From Prorocentrum cordatum (lineage: Eukaryota; Sar; Dinophyceae; Prorocentrales; Prorocentraceae): a stretch of 62,041 bases of DNA. Under the pieces are notes generated by a model, which saw only the letters and a program-made list of their open reading frames with translations, searched no databases and was not told the DNA's origin. This document shows positions 50,868 to 60,164 of the stretch, one piece after another. Every line of letters starts with the position of its first letter. Positions within the stretch are counted from its first letter, which is position 1. The stretch spans positions 158,168 to 220,208 of the forward strand of contig CAUYUJ010017923.1 of assembly GCA_963575745.1 (NCBI GenBank), in the 5' to 3' direction. Made by a program: the position numbers and the translations under genes.

Positions 50868-51114
50868 AATCATCATGATCGTCATGATCATCATCATCAG
50901 CAACATCATCATCAGCATCATCGTCATCATCATCGCAATTACCATCCTCACCCGCATCCTAATCCCCATCATCATCCTCATCCTCACCCTTATCCTCATC
51001 CTCCTTCTCATCACCATCAGCATCATCATGTATCACCATCCTCCTCCTCATCATCATCAGCATCATCAACATCGATAGCATCATCATGAGCAGCATCATC
51101 ATCACCATCATCAC

Positions 51115-51153
<39 letters not shown>

Positions 51154-51591
51154 AAGCATCATCATCGTAATCATGATCATCATCATTCTCATCCTCATCA
51201 TCCTACTCCTCCTCATCATCCTCCGTATCGTCATAATCATCATCATCGTGATCACCATCAGCAGCAGCATCATCAGCATCATCACCATCATCAGTATCAG
51301 CACCATCATCACCATCACAACCATCATCATCACACCCTCATCATCCTCGTCGTCGTCGTCGCCCGCATCGCCATCACCATTACAATCATCATCACCACCA
51401 TCATCATGATCAACCACACCATCACCATCACCATCACCACAACCATCACCATCACCGCCACCATCATCATCAGCATCCGCATCATCATCATTGGCATTAT
51501 CATCATCATCCTCATCGTCATCATCATTATCGTCATCATCATGAGCATCGCCATCATCATCATCAACAGCACCCTCACCTTCCCCATCATT

Positions 51592-51660
<69 letters not shown>

Positions 51661-51735
51661 GTCATCAGCATCGTCATCAACATCGTCATCATGATATCAT
51701 CACCACCATCATCACCATCATCAGCATCATCATCG
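50060..51735. repeat. (ATC/CAT)n tract of about 1.68 kb
   Basis: ATC/ATCAGC/ATCACC repeats with pure runs (for example 51590-51660). Met/Asp- or Ile-rich frames are repeat by-products. It is the reverse-complement type of the 35.6-37.1 kb tract. Confidence 0.95.
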
Positions 51736-52509
51736 TCGTCCCTGCTCCATGCTCCCTGCTCCAATTCTCCTCCTCCTTCTTCGTCCTCCTCTGCCTGTCC
51801 TCTCCTCTCTTCTGTCCGTGCGCGGTGAGGGGTGGGGGGTGGGGGGTGGGAAAAGTGAGTGACGGAGGGAGGAGCGGGGAGGAGTAGCGGTTTGGGAGGA
51901 GTGGGAAGGAAGAGGAGGAGGCGGAGGAGGAGAAGGAGAGGGATGAGGCGGAAGAGGCCACGTGTCCTCCCACCCCCCCACACAAACGTCTGGCGTCGTC
52001 TTTTTGTTCCCCAGGTCCAGCTGTTAATCCCGAGATAGTCCCTGGATGCGGCCACCCACACACCGAAAACTGCAGCAAGGCACACCTTACACCGTTGTGC
52101 ACTTTCACGACGAGAACCGGTCTGGCCATCTGGTCATTACTCGGGTCTGCGGCTGCTGTCTGGGACGCTCTGGGCCCCACCCAGGAACGCCCTCGGCGAT
52201 GCGCAGCTGCTGGCAAGCCTCTGGAGGCCAGAAAACCTCCAGGAACCGACGAACTCGCCCGCAAGCCTCCAGCATCGATCGAACCTCCTGCCCGGAAACC
52301 TTCGGGGGCTTCCAAGAGGTGGGCGTCCACGAGGGGCGTTTAGCAGATCAATGGGACGTGCTGGAAGAAGATGAGAGGGCCATGAAACCCAGGGCGAGGT
52401 CATGGCCCCGGCCATAAGGATCCCCCCCCTTTCATGGCCCCCACTGCCGCCTGACGCTCGCGGACCCGAGGCCGCGACGAAAACCTCCAGGAGACTGGCG
52501 AACGCCGAG
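51736..52509. other. Unique spacer, no gene recognised
   Basis: A GGGGTGGGGGGT patch (51828-51850) and a short GGA-rich tract (51893-51945). A 28-bp segment (52447-52474) recurs with one mismatch at 61394-61421 beside a candidate exon. Confidence 0.5.
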
Positions 52510-52562
52510 GCAGGAGGAGGAGGAGGAGGAGGAGGAGGAGGAGGAGGAGGAGGAGGAGGAGG
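52510..52562. repeat. (GGA)n tract
   Basis: Pure GGA run. Confidence 0.95.
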
Positions 52563-52796
52563 CTGGCGATAACCTCTGGAACACTGACGAGAACGCCTCA
52601 CCTGCGGCACGCGCGACCGCGGGCCGGCGGGGCTGAGGCCACCGCCCTCGCAGCTAAGCAGGGACCGACCGTCCCGGCATTCCTATAGGCTTGCCACGAT
52701 TTCCCTTGGACCCCAAAAATGTTCGAAGAACAGAAGCAATGTTCTTAGAACGTGTGTAAGCCCGACGTGTTAATGCAAGACAATCTCTCCGCCAGG

Positions 52797-52845
52797 AGTG
52801 TTCCAAGAACCTTTCGTGAAGACCACACACGGTTCTTGGAACACT
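52797..52845. repeat. Perfect 15-bp hairpin
   Basis: AGTGTTCCAAGAACC (52797-52811) and its exact inverse GGTTCTTGGAACACT (52831-52845) with a 19-nt loop. CCTATAGGC occurs on both sides further out (52681-52689 and 52856-52864), so a larger imperfect inverted repeat of about 190 bp may enclose it. No T-run or coding context suggests a terminator. Confidence 0.8.
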
Positions 52846-52977
52846 TTTTGGTGGGCCTATAGGCAAGCCAAGACGCTTCGCCACTGCTCGACGCAGGGCG
52901 CCGCAGGGCGTCGCAGCGCGTTGCTCCCAGGACCCCCAGAGCTCCGGACCCATTCCCCAGAGGTCCGGACCCAGTCT

Positions 52978-53168
52978 TCTGGTTCTTCGTCCTGAACCGT
53001 TTTCTCACGGCCCCGAGGTCCGGTAAAGGGCCCCCAGAGACTAAAAACGGTGAAACACCTCCGCCCTGTTTTTTTAGGGCAGCGACGCGCCCGTGAGTCG
53101 TTTTTTGACGGCCCCGAGATCCGGTGAGGGACCCAGAGGCTGAAAATAGCGAGAAAAACCTCCCGTCG
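52978..53168 (+). repeat. Dispersed repeat 'S', two tandem partial copies
   Basis: TTCTTCGTCCTGAACCGTTT... and GAGTCGTTTTTTGACGG..., each followed by GGCCCCGAG, CCGGT and a GAAAA-rich end with CCTCC. Related copies are at 29111-29240 and 56821-56980. Confidence 0.7.
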
Positions 53169-53259
53169 TGATTTTTTCACGCCTCGAGGGGGTCTGGGAC
53201 CGCTCCCGCAAGGCGCCGCAGCGCGGCGCTCCCCGCGGCCGGCCCGCCGCCGCCGAGGG

Positions 53260-53400
53260 AGGAGGAGGAGGAGGAGGAGGAGGAGGAGGAGGAGGAGGAG
53301 GAGGAGGAGGAGGAGGAGGAGGAGGAGGAGGAGGAGGAGGAGGAGGAGGAGGAGGAGGAGGAGGAGGAGGAGGAGGAGGAGGAGGAGCAGGAAGGAGAGG
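53260..53400. repeat. (GGA)n tract at the 3' end of element D
   Basis: About 135 bp of almost pure GGA on plus (CTC in the sense of element D). Element sequence (sense ...CACCCAGTAAGAGCTCC) passes directly into it. Confidence 0.95.
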
Positions 53401-53649
53401 AGGGGAGCTCTTACTGGGTGTAGCCCACAGGTGCAGTGCCAGCGCGGGACATCAGCGGCAGCTGGGGGCTTCGCAGAGCGAAAACAATACCCGCGGGCAC
53501 CGCCGCCACGCAGCGTGCTCCAAGCAAGCGGTGCCTCTCGGTCAGAACGGCCACTCGGCATGCAGGACGACCGGGAAGGATATGACGTCCAGGGCGAAGA
53601 CTCCAAACGGAGTCGGCCCCGAACCGAGAGGCAACTTCGCCCCAGTTCG

Positions 53650-53900
53650 TGGGTGGTTTCCGCTCCAGAGGTGGTCCAAGCGGGCACGGGTCGACGAGCC
53701 GCGCTCGCAGTGCCCCCTGCAATCCACCGCTAGGAGCTGGGTATTATCGCGCGAGTGTGCTCCACGCGAGCTGCAGAAGATGAGCGGGCCAACGCACCAA
53801 AGGCGGTGGCCTACGGCAGGCCGGCACGGTGCCTGCCTGAGCGTCTTGGCCACCTTGGCCACGCGCAGGCACCTTACGCATCGCAGCTTGCCCGCAAACT
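53650..53900 (-). pseudogene. Element D C-terminal Cys-rich module
   Basis: In the RNase H frame: GKLRCVRCLRVAKV, then PAVGHRLWCVGPLIFCSSRG followed later by LLAVDC. Alignment with the end of element B (GHRLWVAPGHCVLCVSCG ... LLLQC) matches GHRLW, the Cys, the Gly and the distal Cys; D has CSSRG where B has CVSCG. This is presumably a zinc-binding tail with one Cys lost in D. Confidence 0.5.
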
Positions 53901-54099
53901 GGACTATGTCGTGCTCTCCCGCGGGGGCCTCCTCATCAGCCGTGAGCCTCGGGGGCGGCCGACGTCGTCCACGGGTCTCGACATCCCGAGCCGACACTGT
54001 ATTGGCAGGAGGGCCGACAGCTCGCAGGGTTCTACACATGTACTTGCACACGTACGTAAACAAACTGGCCGACTTCAACACTCGATCGTTCACCTGCAG

Positions 54100-54560
54100 T
54101 TCCTGGGGATGCCTGGACGCTCCGAGCCTAGCGAACTGATCGGACAACTTGTTACCGAGTCGCCAGTACCTGGCGTCTGCTGACAGACGGTCGTCGCGCA
54201 CAAGCGCGTGACCCTTGACTTTGATCACTTCAACCTCCCCCCAAAGGTCGTCCACGCGTACCCGCGCCCGTCCCCGGTCGGCGCACATGCACATGCTGCC
54301 CGTCGTGGCCTCGCGGCCCTTCTTAAAGCTCGAGACCACTAGGTAGCGAAAGGGCCCGAGCTAGACGTGGAGGGGGTACATTAGGAGCCCAAACAGCTCG
54401 GCCACCTCAGAATCCTGAAGGAGTCCAGGGAGGGGCCCACACAGCGCGGCCGTGACACCTAAGCCGCCCCCCGAAGTTTGGACCACGGACTACCCAGCTC
54501 TCGTCAGACGGGGCTCGCACGCAAGAGTGGACCTGCATGACCCGTCGCCGAAAGCCTCGC
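54100..54560 (-). pseudogene. Element D RNase H with two in-frame TAG codons
   Basis: One frame carries GEAFGDGSC (first Asp), LTRAG-TAG-SVVQTSGGGLG where Trp is expected, GPLPGLLQDSEVAELFGLL (Glu), PLHV-TAG-LGPFRYLVVSSF, a diverged third-Asp region, then EVIKVKGHA and RLGNKLSDQFARLG (His and final Asp). The stops are at 54492-54490 and 54363-54361. Apart from these the frame is maintained across the whole domain, which suggests relatively recent loss. Confidence 0.7.
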
Positions 54561-54738
54561 CCTCCAGGTGGCCTCCCGGGGGCCTAACCTCCCCGCTCAC
54601 CTGAAGCTCCAAGGTGGGAGGCAGACGCCGCTCGACGGGGTCGGGCAGGACACCGTGGCACCGCAATGCCCAGTCCTCGCTGTCGCGCGCACCAGAGCGA
54701 AGCGAGTGCGACAGCATGCAATCTCGCCGATAGCCCCA

Positions 54739-55763
54739 CGTGCCCGGGCACGACCCCCAACGCAAATGCCCCACCGCCCCCCGCTCGAGGCCACACAATT
54801 CGCACCGCGGGCTATCGACGAGCCTCGCCTTGAATTTGCGAGCTCGATCCCAATATCCATTCGCTGCGAGGCATCTTGCCGTCGCCTGGCGCAAGGCCGT
54901 CGAATCCTTGGCGGCCGACGGCTGGGCTGAGCAGAGTGGAAACACTCTACGCGCGCAGTGCGGAGGAGCCAATCCTCGACACCCTGCTTGGCGATTTTCT
55001 GAATTGTCCGAGGGCGCACTGCATTTAATACCAAGACCTCGCCGCGAGCAGTCGTCAAACTGCAGATGCCAGGCCCGAGGGGCAACCCGATTCGCTGACA
55101 GGAGGCAAGGGCTGCTGAGGTCGGGCCTTGGACCAATGACCAAGTCCTGTCCACAGGGCCCCTTCGGGCGAGGCGTTTATCCGCAGCATTGAGCAGAAAA
55201 CCGAGCCAGTCGACTGGGAACCAGCTGGACCAGACAGCCTGGGCCAACATGAAGATGGGCCCGACGGTGCAATTATATGCTGGATCTACTGTGGCAGGGT
55301 CGCCCTCGACAAGCGCGAGGTCCAGCGTGAGCGACCGACGAGACGCGCGCGCAAAAAGGGCTGCTCGTGCCGCTCTACGCAAGCGCACGACGTTGCGCCG
55401 CGCCCGCCTTGTCACCGAGTCGCCCCAAGTCCCCGCAGGCACCATCCCCATGCTAACTAGTTGCTTGCATTTCCAGCGCGCCCGGCGGAGTGCCCGCACC
55501 TTCGCGCAGCGCCGCTGGACTCGCTCGAGCCGCTTGCGGCGGGTTGTCGAGCAGATCCGCTTGCCACACGAAACATCGCAACCCAAATTGCGGGTCGAGC
55601 GGGCCTCGCGTCCACGCAGCGTCGGGCAGCGGCGGCCCAGCGCGACCGCGGCTGCGTGGCTGTTCGAGACCACCTGGCCCTTCGACTTGTCGAACACCAG
55701 GTGGCCCACTAGCATCCCATCTCGGATGGCCGCGTGGGATTTGGCCAGCGTGCCGACCACCAT
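54739..55763 (-). pseudogene. Element D RT thumb, connection and zinc knuckle
   Basis: The minus frame from 55763 contains the basic region RSTRNLGCDVSCGKRICS... KRLERVQRRCAKVRAL (LG-D followed by a basic helix, as in fragment F), then VPAGTWGDSVT, LDLALVEGDPATVDPAYN and LAQAVWSSW. A frame change near 55000-55100 leads to LRQATARCLAANGYWDRARKF and then CELCGLERGAVGHLRWGSCP (54795-54739), the C-x2-C...H...C knuckle that in related elements joins RT to RNase H. Confidence 0.65.
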
Positions 55764-55766
55764 CGC

Positions 55767-56213
55767 CTAGCGGCCAGACGACTGGAGCTGGACATCGTCC
55801 ACCGCGTTGCTCAGGGCGAGGCGCGGCGCGCCAGCCACTCGATCCAGGATCGGGACCACGAAGATCCGCATCGTCAGGTCGGCGAAAGAGCAGCCAGCCA
55901 CCACCCCATTCCACGGGGCGAACTCGCCCAAGACCATGCACTCGAAGGCCAAGGCGCGCGGCATGCTGTAGAAGCCGATCATGAGGCGCAGCAGCAGCAC
56001 GTTGAACTCCATCGGGCGTGCCTTGGCCACGAGGAGGTGCCAGCGGATGAACTCGTAGGCCTTGGACAGGTCCGGCAGGATGCAGACGGCCGTCCAGGCG
56101 CGGGCTGTGGCGCATACTCGGCCTGGGCCGGCTGCCGCCACACACAGGCCTTGCAGCGCTTGCCCTGGCCGTCCACTCCATGCACGTAGTCGCGGCGGTG
56201 GCCATCGGCCCAC
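55767..56213 (-). pseudogene. Element D RT palm with motifs A, B and C
   Basis: In this frame CILPDLSKAYEFIRW is motif A (catalytic Asp), GVVAGCSFADLTMRI is motif B, and ALSNAVDDVQLQ is motif C with both Asp residues (about 55799-55794), so the active site itself is preserved. The frame reaches a TAG at 55769-55767 but continues in the same frame immediately with AMVVGTLAKSHAAIRDG, the thumb. The break is thus a single stop codon rather than a frameshift. Confidence 0.75.
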
Positions 56214-56803
56214 TCGCCGCCCTCAAAGTGCCGCAGCCACCGGGTCACCGGCCTCACCGTGCCAGGGAAGATGCCGATCGTGCGCCGACCACCCTGGGGC
56301 TCGGGCAGGAGGGCCTCGCGCATCAGGGCGGTCGCCTTGGGAACGTGGCCCATGCCGATCATGCGCCCCCAGAGGCAGACGAGGGCGAGGATGGCCAAGT
56401 CGCTCAGCAGCGCGAAATGCCTCGGGGGCACCACGCCGTAGCCAAGGCCCGTGAGGCCCGCGAAAGGGCGCGGCGCGCGCCGCGTCTCGCCCACGGACGG
56501 GAGCGCCACCGTCACGCCGACGAAGTCCGACTCCTGCCACTCGATGGCCTCCAGGCCTGGCCCTGTCGCCCACAGGCGGTGCCTGGGCTCGAAGGCGGCC
56601 CGTGCCTCGTCCCGGATGGACAGGACTGCCCCAGGCGCCGCAGCAGGAGATGCCAACGACCACGGCGCCTCCTGCTCCAACCACTTGAACGCCTGCCTCA
56701 TGCCGTCCTGCCTGGTCGCATCCCTCGACCACTCGATCCAATTGCGACGCCGTCGGTACGCGGCCTTGTCGGCAGCCCAGCAGAGGGCGCGTACGCGCGA
56801 CAA
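56190..56803 (-). pseudogene. Element D RT fingers (motifs 0-2)
   Basis: The minus frame from 56803 reads WAADKAAYRRRRNWIEWSRD, WLEQEAPWSLASP, then LGYGVVPPRHFALLSDLAIL, LLPEPQGGRRTIGIFPG and PVTRWLRHFEGGEWADGHRR. The KxxGGxRxIGIxP pattern and preceding helix are RT motifs 1-2 of the dinoflagellate type. RT similarity leaves this frame near 56150-56190, continuing in another, so a frameshift separates it from motif A. Nothing catalytic is in this part. Confidence 0.65.
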
Positions 56804-56820
56804 TTGCGCGGGAAACTATA

Positions 56821-56980
56821 CCCAGACATGCGACGTCCTGACTTTTTCGATACGGCGCCCCCAGAAAACCCAACCCTTTTCCCAGGACCGGCTTTTCGTC
56901 CCGAGTCGTTGCTTGACGGTCCCCCAGGGGGCCCGGCGAGGGCCTCCAGGGCCGGAAGCGGTGAACAACCTCCGTCCTGA
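56821..56980 (+). repeat. Dispersed repeat 'S', copy at the 5' end of element D
   Basis: ACATGCGACGTC, CCGGCTTTTCGTCCCGAGTC, TTGACGGTCCC, GGCCCGGCGAGGGCCTC and CCTCCGTCCTGA follow in the same order as at 29111-29240. Confidence 0.7.
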
Positions 56981-56994
56981 GTTTGTTTAGATCA

Positions 56995-57467
56995 GGTCTG
57001 GGCACGCGCCAATGTGACAACGTCGGTGAAGACGACAACCTGATCGAGCATGAACAGGATCGAGGGGGCGGAGCCGATGTGGCGCCGGCGCCCGTGCGCC
57101 GATCTCGGCCGGGCGACGTCGGCCCGGCCGCGGGTGTATCTGGCCACCGCCCGCCGAGGCGTCGCGGGCGCAGTCGGCGACGGCTTCCGGGCGGGCTCTT
57201 CCGCTCGTCAGCGCCGCTCGCAGCCGAGGACGATGCGCTGCGACGTTGCGATGGGCATGCCGAGCTCCCTGGTGAAGCTGCCCGTGTGGCTTCTGTTGGA
57301 AGGCCACGCCGATGTCCAGGAGGCAGCTGGCCGTCCAGCCGAGGGTGCAGTCCAGTGCGACCGTCCTGGTGGTGACGGTCGGCGTCGAACGCCCAGTTGC
57401 AGGTGGCTCTGCCGCAGCGGCAGCTTCAGTCCAGGTGTCGATGCCAGCATGGTGATGGACCTGAAAA
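56995..57467 (-). other. Possible coding remnant, unidentified
   Basis: One minus frame is open from about 57534 to 56999 except for one TGA near 57230. It includes MPIATSQRIVLGCERR before the stop and SAPSILFMLDQVVVFTDVVT... ARAQT at its end (TGA near 57000). GC-rich DNA gives open frames easily and I recognise no domain, so support is weak. Confidence 0.2.
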
Positions 57468-57838
57468 CATAACCCGAGTAAGCGATTAAGGACCCCCCCC
57501 CCCCTCTCCGGTGAAAGGATAACGCACCCGGCACCCGGAAGCGTTATCCTGGCACCAGGAGGGGGTCCTTAGCTTTCCTCAGCTTTTCTCAGCTTTTTCT
57601 TAGCTTGTCTAAGCTTTCCCATAGCTTTTCTCAGCTTTTCCTTATTCGTATTCTTATTCTCATTACAATTCTAATTGGGATGCCACCCGAGGCGGGGCGC
57701 TGGAATTATTTATTTTCCTTCCATTTGCGCGGTGCTAATAATATCGCTTGGCGAAAACCGCCCCCAAATAATTATTTAATTACGGCGCGGTGCTAATGAT
57801 AACGCCGGGGGGGTCCTTAATTGCTTCTCCGGGTTATG
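57468..57838. mobile_element. Foldback/MITE-like element with terminal inverted repeats
   Basis: The left end CATAACCCGAGTAAGCGATT (57468-57487) continuing AAGGACCCCC is the inverse of the right end (GGGGGTCCTTAATTGC... GGGTTATG, 57806-57838) with few mismatches. Inside are a hairpin AGGATAACGC (57516-57525)/GCGTTATCCT (57541-57550), a second inverted GGGGGTCCTTA (57561-57571), a decamer run of AGCTTTTCTC type (57571-57640) and two GCGCGGTGCTAAT motifs. Non-coding; no target duplication is evident. Confidence 0.7.
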
Positions 57839-57857
57839 CGGACGAGGAGCAGGCGCA

Positions 57858-58012
57858 AGTCGGGCATGTCCCCCTACTGGAGGAACATTCAAAAACAGTC
57901 AAACAAAAAGTCTGGGGACAATTGTTCTATGACTCATTTGGCTATGGTTGCTTTGTTTTAGTTGTTTGAAATCTTCGTCCAAACTCTGCCTGTAGGGGGA
58001 CATGCCCGACCT
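57858..58012. mobile_element. MITE-like inverted-repeat element, copy 2
   Basis: TCGGGCATGTCCCCCTAC (57859-57876) and its exact inverse GTAGGGGGACATGCCCGA at the right end (58008) form 18-bp perfect terminal repeats around an AT-rich core containing CAAAAACAGTCAAAC. It is the counterpart of 9106-9248. Confidence 0.75.
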
Positions 58013-58544
58013 AAGAGCAGGCATGGAAACGCATGCGCAGGAACCAGCCGTGAAAGGCCGTCATCGCACGCCAGCGCACCCCTCGTCCTTCTCGTGCAGT
58101 GTCGGCCGAGCCGTCGGCGAACGAGGGAACGCCGAGGAGTCGGTCTGCGCCGACTTCCAGGCGGCTGACACGGTCATCGGGCAGGTGCGGGCGATGGCTG
58201 AGCAGGATGCGTGTTCGGTGCGGACGGGCTTGGCACCGCGTTGGGAGTGCCACGGGTCGAAGCTCCTGGACCAATACACGGAACGAGCCCTTCCAGGAGC
58301 GTTGCGTCCTGGGCGCAGGCAGAGCAACACGAAGTGCGACGCGACAGTGCCTTTCGAGGTCCTCGCCCAAAAGGTCCAAGCATTCCCAAGACGCGCCGTC
58401 AGGGGCTCCGAGCACCACGTGACTTTCTGGGGCGAGAGCGTCCATGCGGAGCCCTGGCGCACTGCGCAGTGCATGGGCTGGCGGCACATTGCCCACAGGC
58501 GAGGCCGATGCTGTTCCTGGATGCGTTGCGCGGGAGGCTGCCAC
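58011..58544 (-). other. Open region of about 530 bp, no gene recognised
   Basis: Both strands are open here. The minus frame (ESHVVLGAPDGASWECLDLL... SHRPHLPDDRVSRLEVGADR) looks more protein-like than the plus one, but no domain, splice signal or homology supports a gene. Bases 58545-58960 likewise show nothing recognisable. Confidence 0.2.
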
Positions 58545-58962
58545 TCTTTCTCCAGGAGGCTGGGCCCCTGGGCTTCACCAGCTGCAGCACCGAGGCGGGC
58601 ACGCGGAAGGTGCGCGACGCCCGGCGCCCTCCTGCAGAGCGTGGCGGCCCGGATGGTGAGAGCACGGGCGGCGCAGGCTCGAGGGCTGGAGCCGTGCCGG
58701 CGGTGCACGTGGACGCGGCCGATTTGCTGGTCGCCCCTGCGGGACCCGGGCCTACGCACCCCCCCATGCGGCATCCCGCTCTCACGCTCTTGCTCTCTTC
58801 CTCCCTTGCGGCTCCCCTCTTGGGTGGGTGTGTTAGCTTGGGGCCTATCCTGCGTCTGGGGTCGCTTGGGCGTCCAGGGTCCCTCGCGGCCTTTTGCCGA
58901 TTCATTTCGTGGGCGCTTCGGGACCTGTCCTCTCAGCCGTGCAGCAGCCGGAGGAGGGAGGA

Positions 58963-59181
58963 GGATGGAGGAGAAGGAGGTTGAGGGGGAGGGGGAGGAG
59001 GAGGAGGAGGAGGAGGAGGAGGAGGAGGAGGAGGAGGAGGAGGAGGAGGAGGAGGAGGGGGAGGAGGAGGGGGAGCAGGGGCAGAAGGAGGAGGAGGCAG
59101 ATGAGGGAGGAGGAAGGAGGAGGGGCGGAGGAGGGGAGTGGGGAAGAGAGGAGGGGGGCGTGGGAAGGGCGGAGGAGTAGG
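58963..59181. repeat. GGA-rich tract
   Basis: GGA/GAG with interruptions, pure at 58994-59060. Confidence 0.95.
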
Positions 59182-59281
59182 GAGTCACGTAGGGGGGTTA
59201 CAGGCAGCCTCCCAGAGCAGGCGGAGGAGGCGGCTTCGCGGAGCGTCGGCGGAGAGGACCGGAGGACGACAAGGGATAAGA

Positions 59282-60125
59282 GGACCAGTGGACACCCAAG
59301 ACTCACCAACGATATTAGAATAAGCCCTCCCTCCAAGCTCCTTCTTCATAGGCTCCCAGGAAGGATCATTTCCTCGTTGGAAGACATCCGTTGGGAGACC
59401 CTGAAGCGTGCCAAAACACCATTCTCGGGACTCCAACGCCACGAACCGACCTGACTGTTGCGTATTAGCGATCCTGAACCGTGCCAGAACACCATGCTCG
59501 GGACTTCAACAACGCGGATCAACGTAATTGTTGCGCCCTCACGATCCTGAGCCGTTCAAAACACCAGTTCTGGCACGTTGACCATCGGAGTCCGCGAAAC
59601 TCTTGCCAATGTTTCATTAACGAATGTGCGCGGCGCGAAGGCGAGAGCCACAATTTGAAAAGGAACCGCCCTCAACCCGTGAAGCTCCTGCAGTTTTTGA
59701 AAAAGAAATGTGCACGGCACTAAAGCGAGAACCACATGTTGAAAACAACCTGACCTCAATTCGTGAAGCTCTTGCAAATGTTTAGAAAGAATGCGAGCGC
59801 CGCTAAGGCGAGACCCACATTTCGAAAACGACCCGCCCTCAACCCGTGAAGCTCTTTCTAAGAACGAATGCGCGCGTCGCTAAGGCGAGAGCCACATTTT
59901 GAAAACCAACCGCACTCCATCTGTGAAACTGTTGCCAGCTTCATAGTTTCAGGGTCATACATGAGAGAGAGAGAGAGAGAAGCCGTGCACGTCAGAGGTG
60001 CATTGGCAAAAAGGGGTGTGAAACCACAGCGAAATAGTCTCAGGCGAAACGCCCGGCCCGCCCTTTCGACCAGCCTCGGGGTGCAACAGGGAGGAATTAT
60101 ACATCTATATGGAAAACAAATGGGA
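59282..60125 (+). repeat. R-family composite repeat, copy 4
   Basis: It begins GGACCAGTGGACACCCAAGA. Then the shared block with GCCCTCCCTCCAAGCTCCTT, about three 75-80-bp units (CGATCCTGAACCGTGCCAGA, 59470-59580), about four 82-bp units (TGTGCGCGGCGCGAAGG type, 59625-59900), and the terminal CAGGCGAAACGCCCGGCCC and GGGGTGCAACAGGGAGG, into a GGA tract. Confidence 0.85.
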
Positions 60126-60164
60126 GAAGGGGAGGAGGAGGGAGGGGGAGGAGGAGGGGAGGAG

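Larger units (their letters stand above)
53401..56817 (-). mobile_element. Non-LTR retrotransposon D, decayed RT/RNase H
   Basis: On the minus strand the order is RT fingers (56803-about 56190), RT palm (about 56130-55767), thumb (55763 on), zinc knuckle (54795-54739), RNase H (54555-54100), C-terminal Cys module (about 53885-53710), then CTC. The APE domain and ORF1 are absent, so the copy is 5'-truncated. It has at least two frameshifts and three in-frame TAG codons. Copies of the dispersed repeat S lie just outside both ends. Confidence 0.8.

Noticed and set aside
56995-57534. Protein-coding gene on the minus strand
   Set aside because: One in-frame stop, no domain and GC-driven openness in several frames; kept only as a weak remnant.
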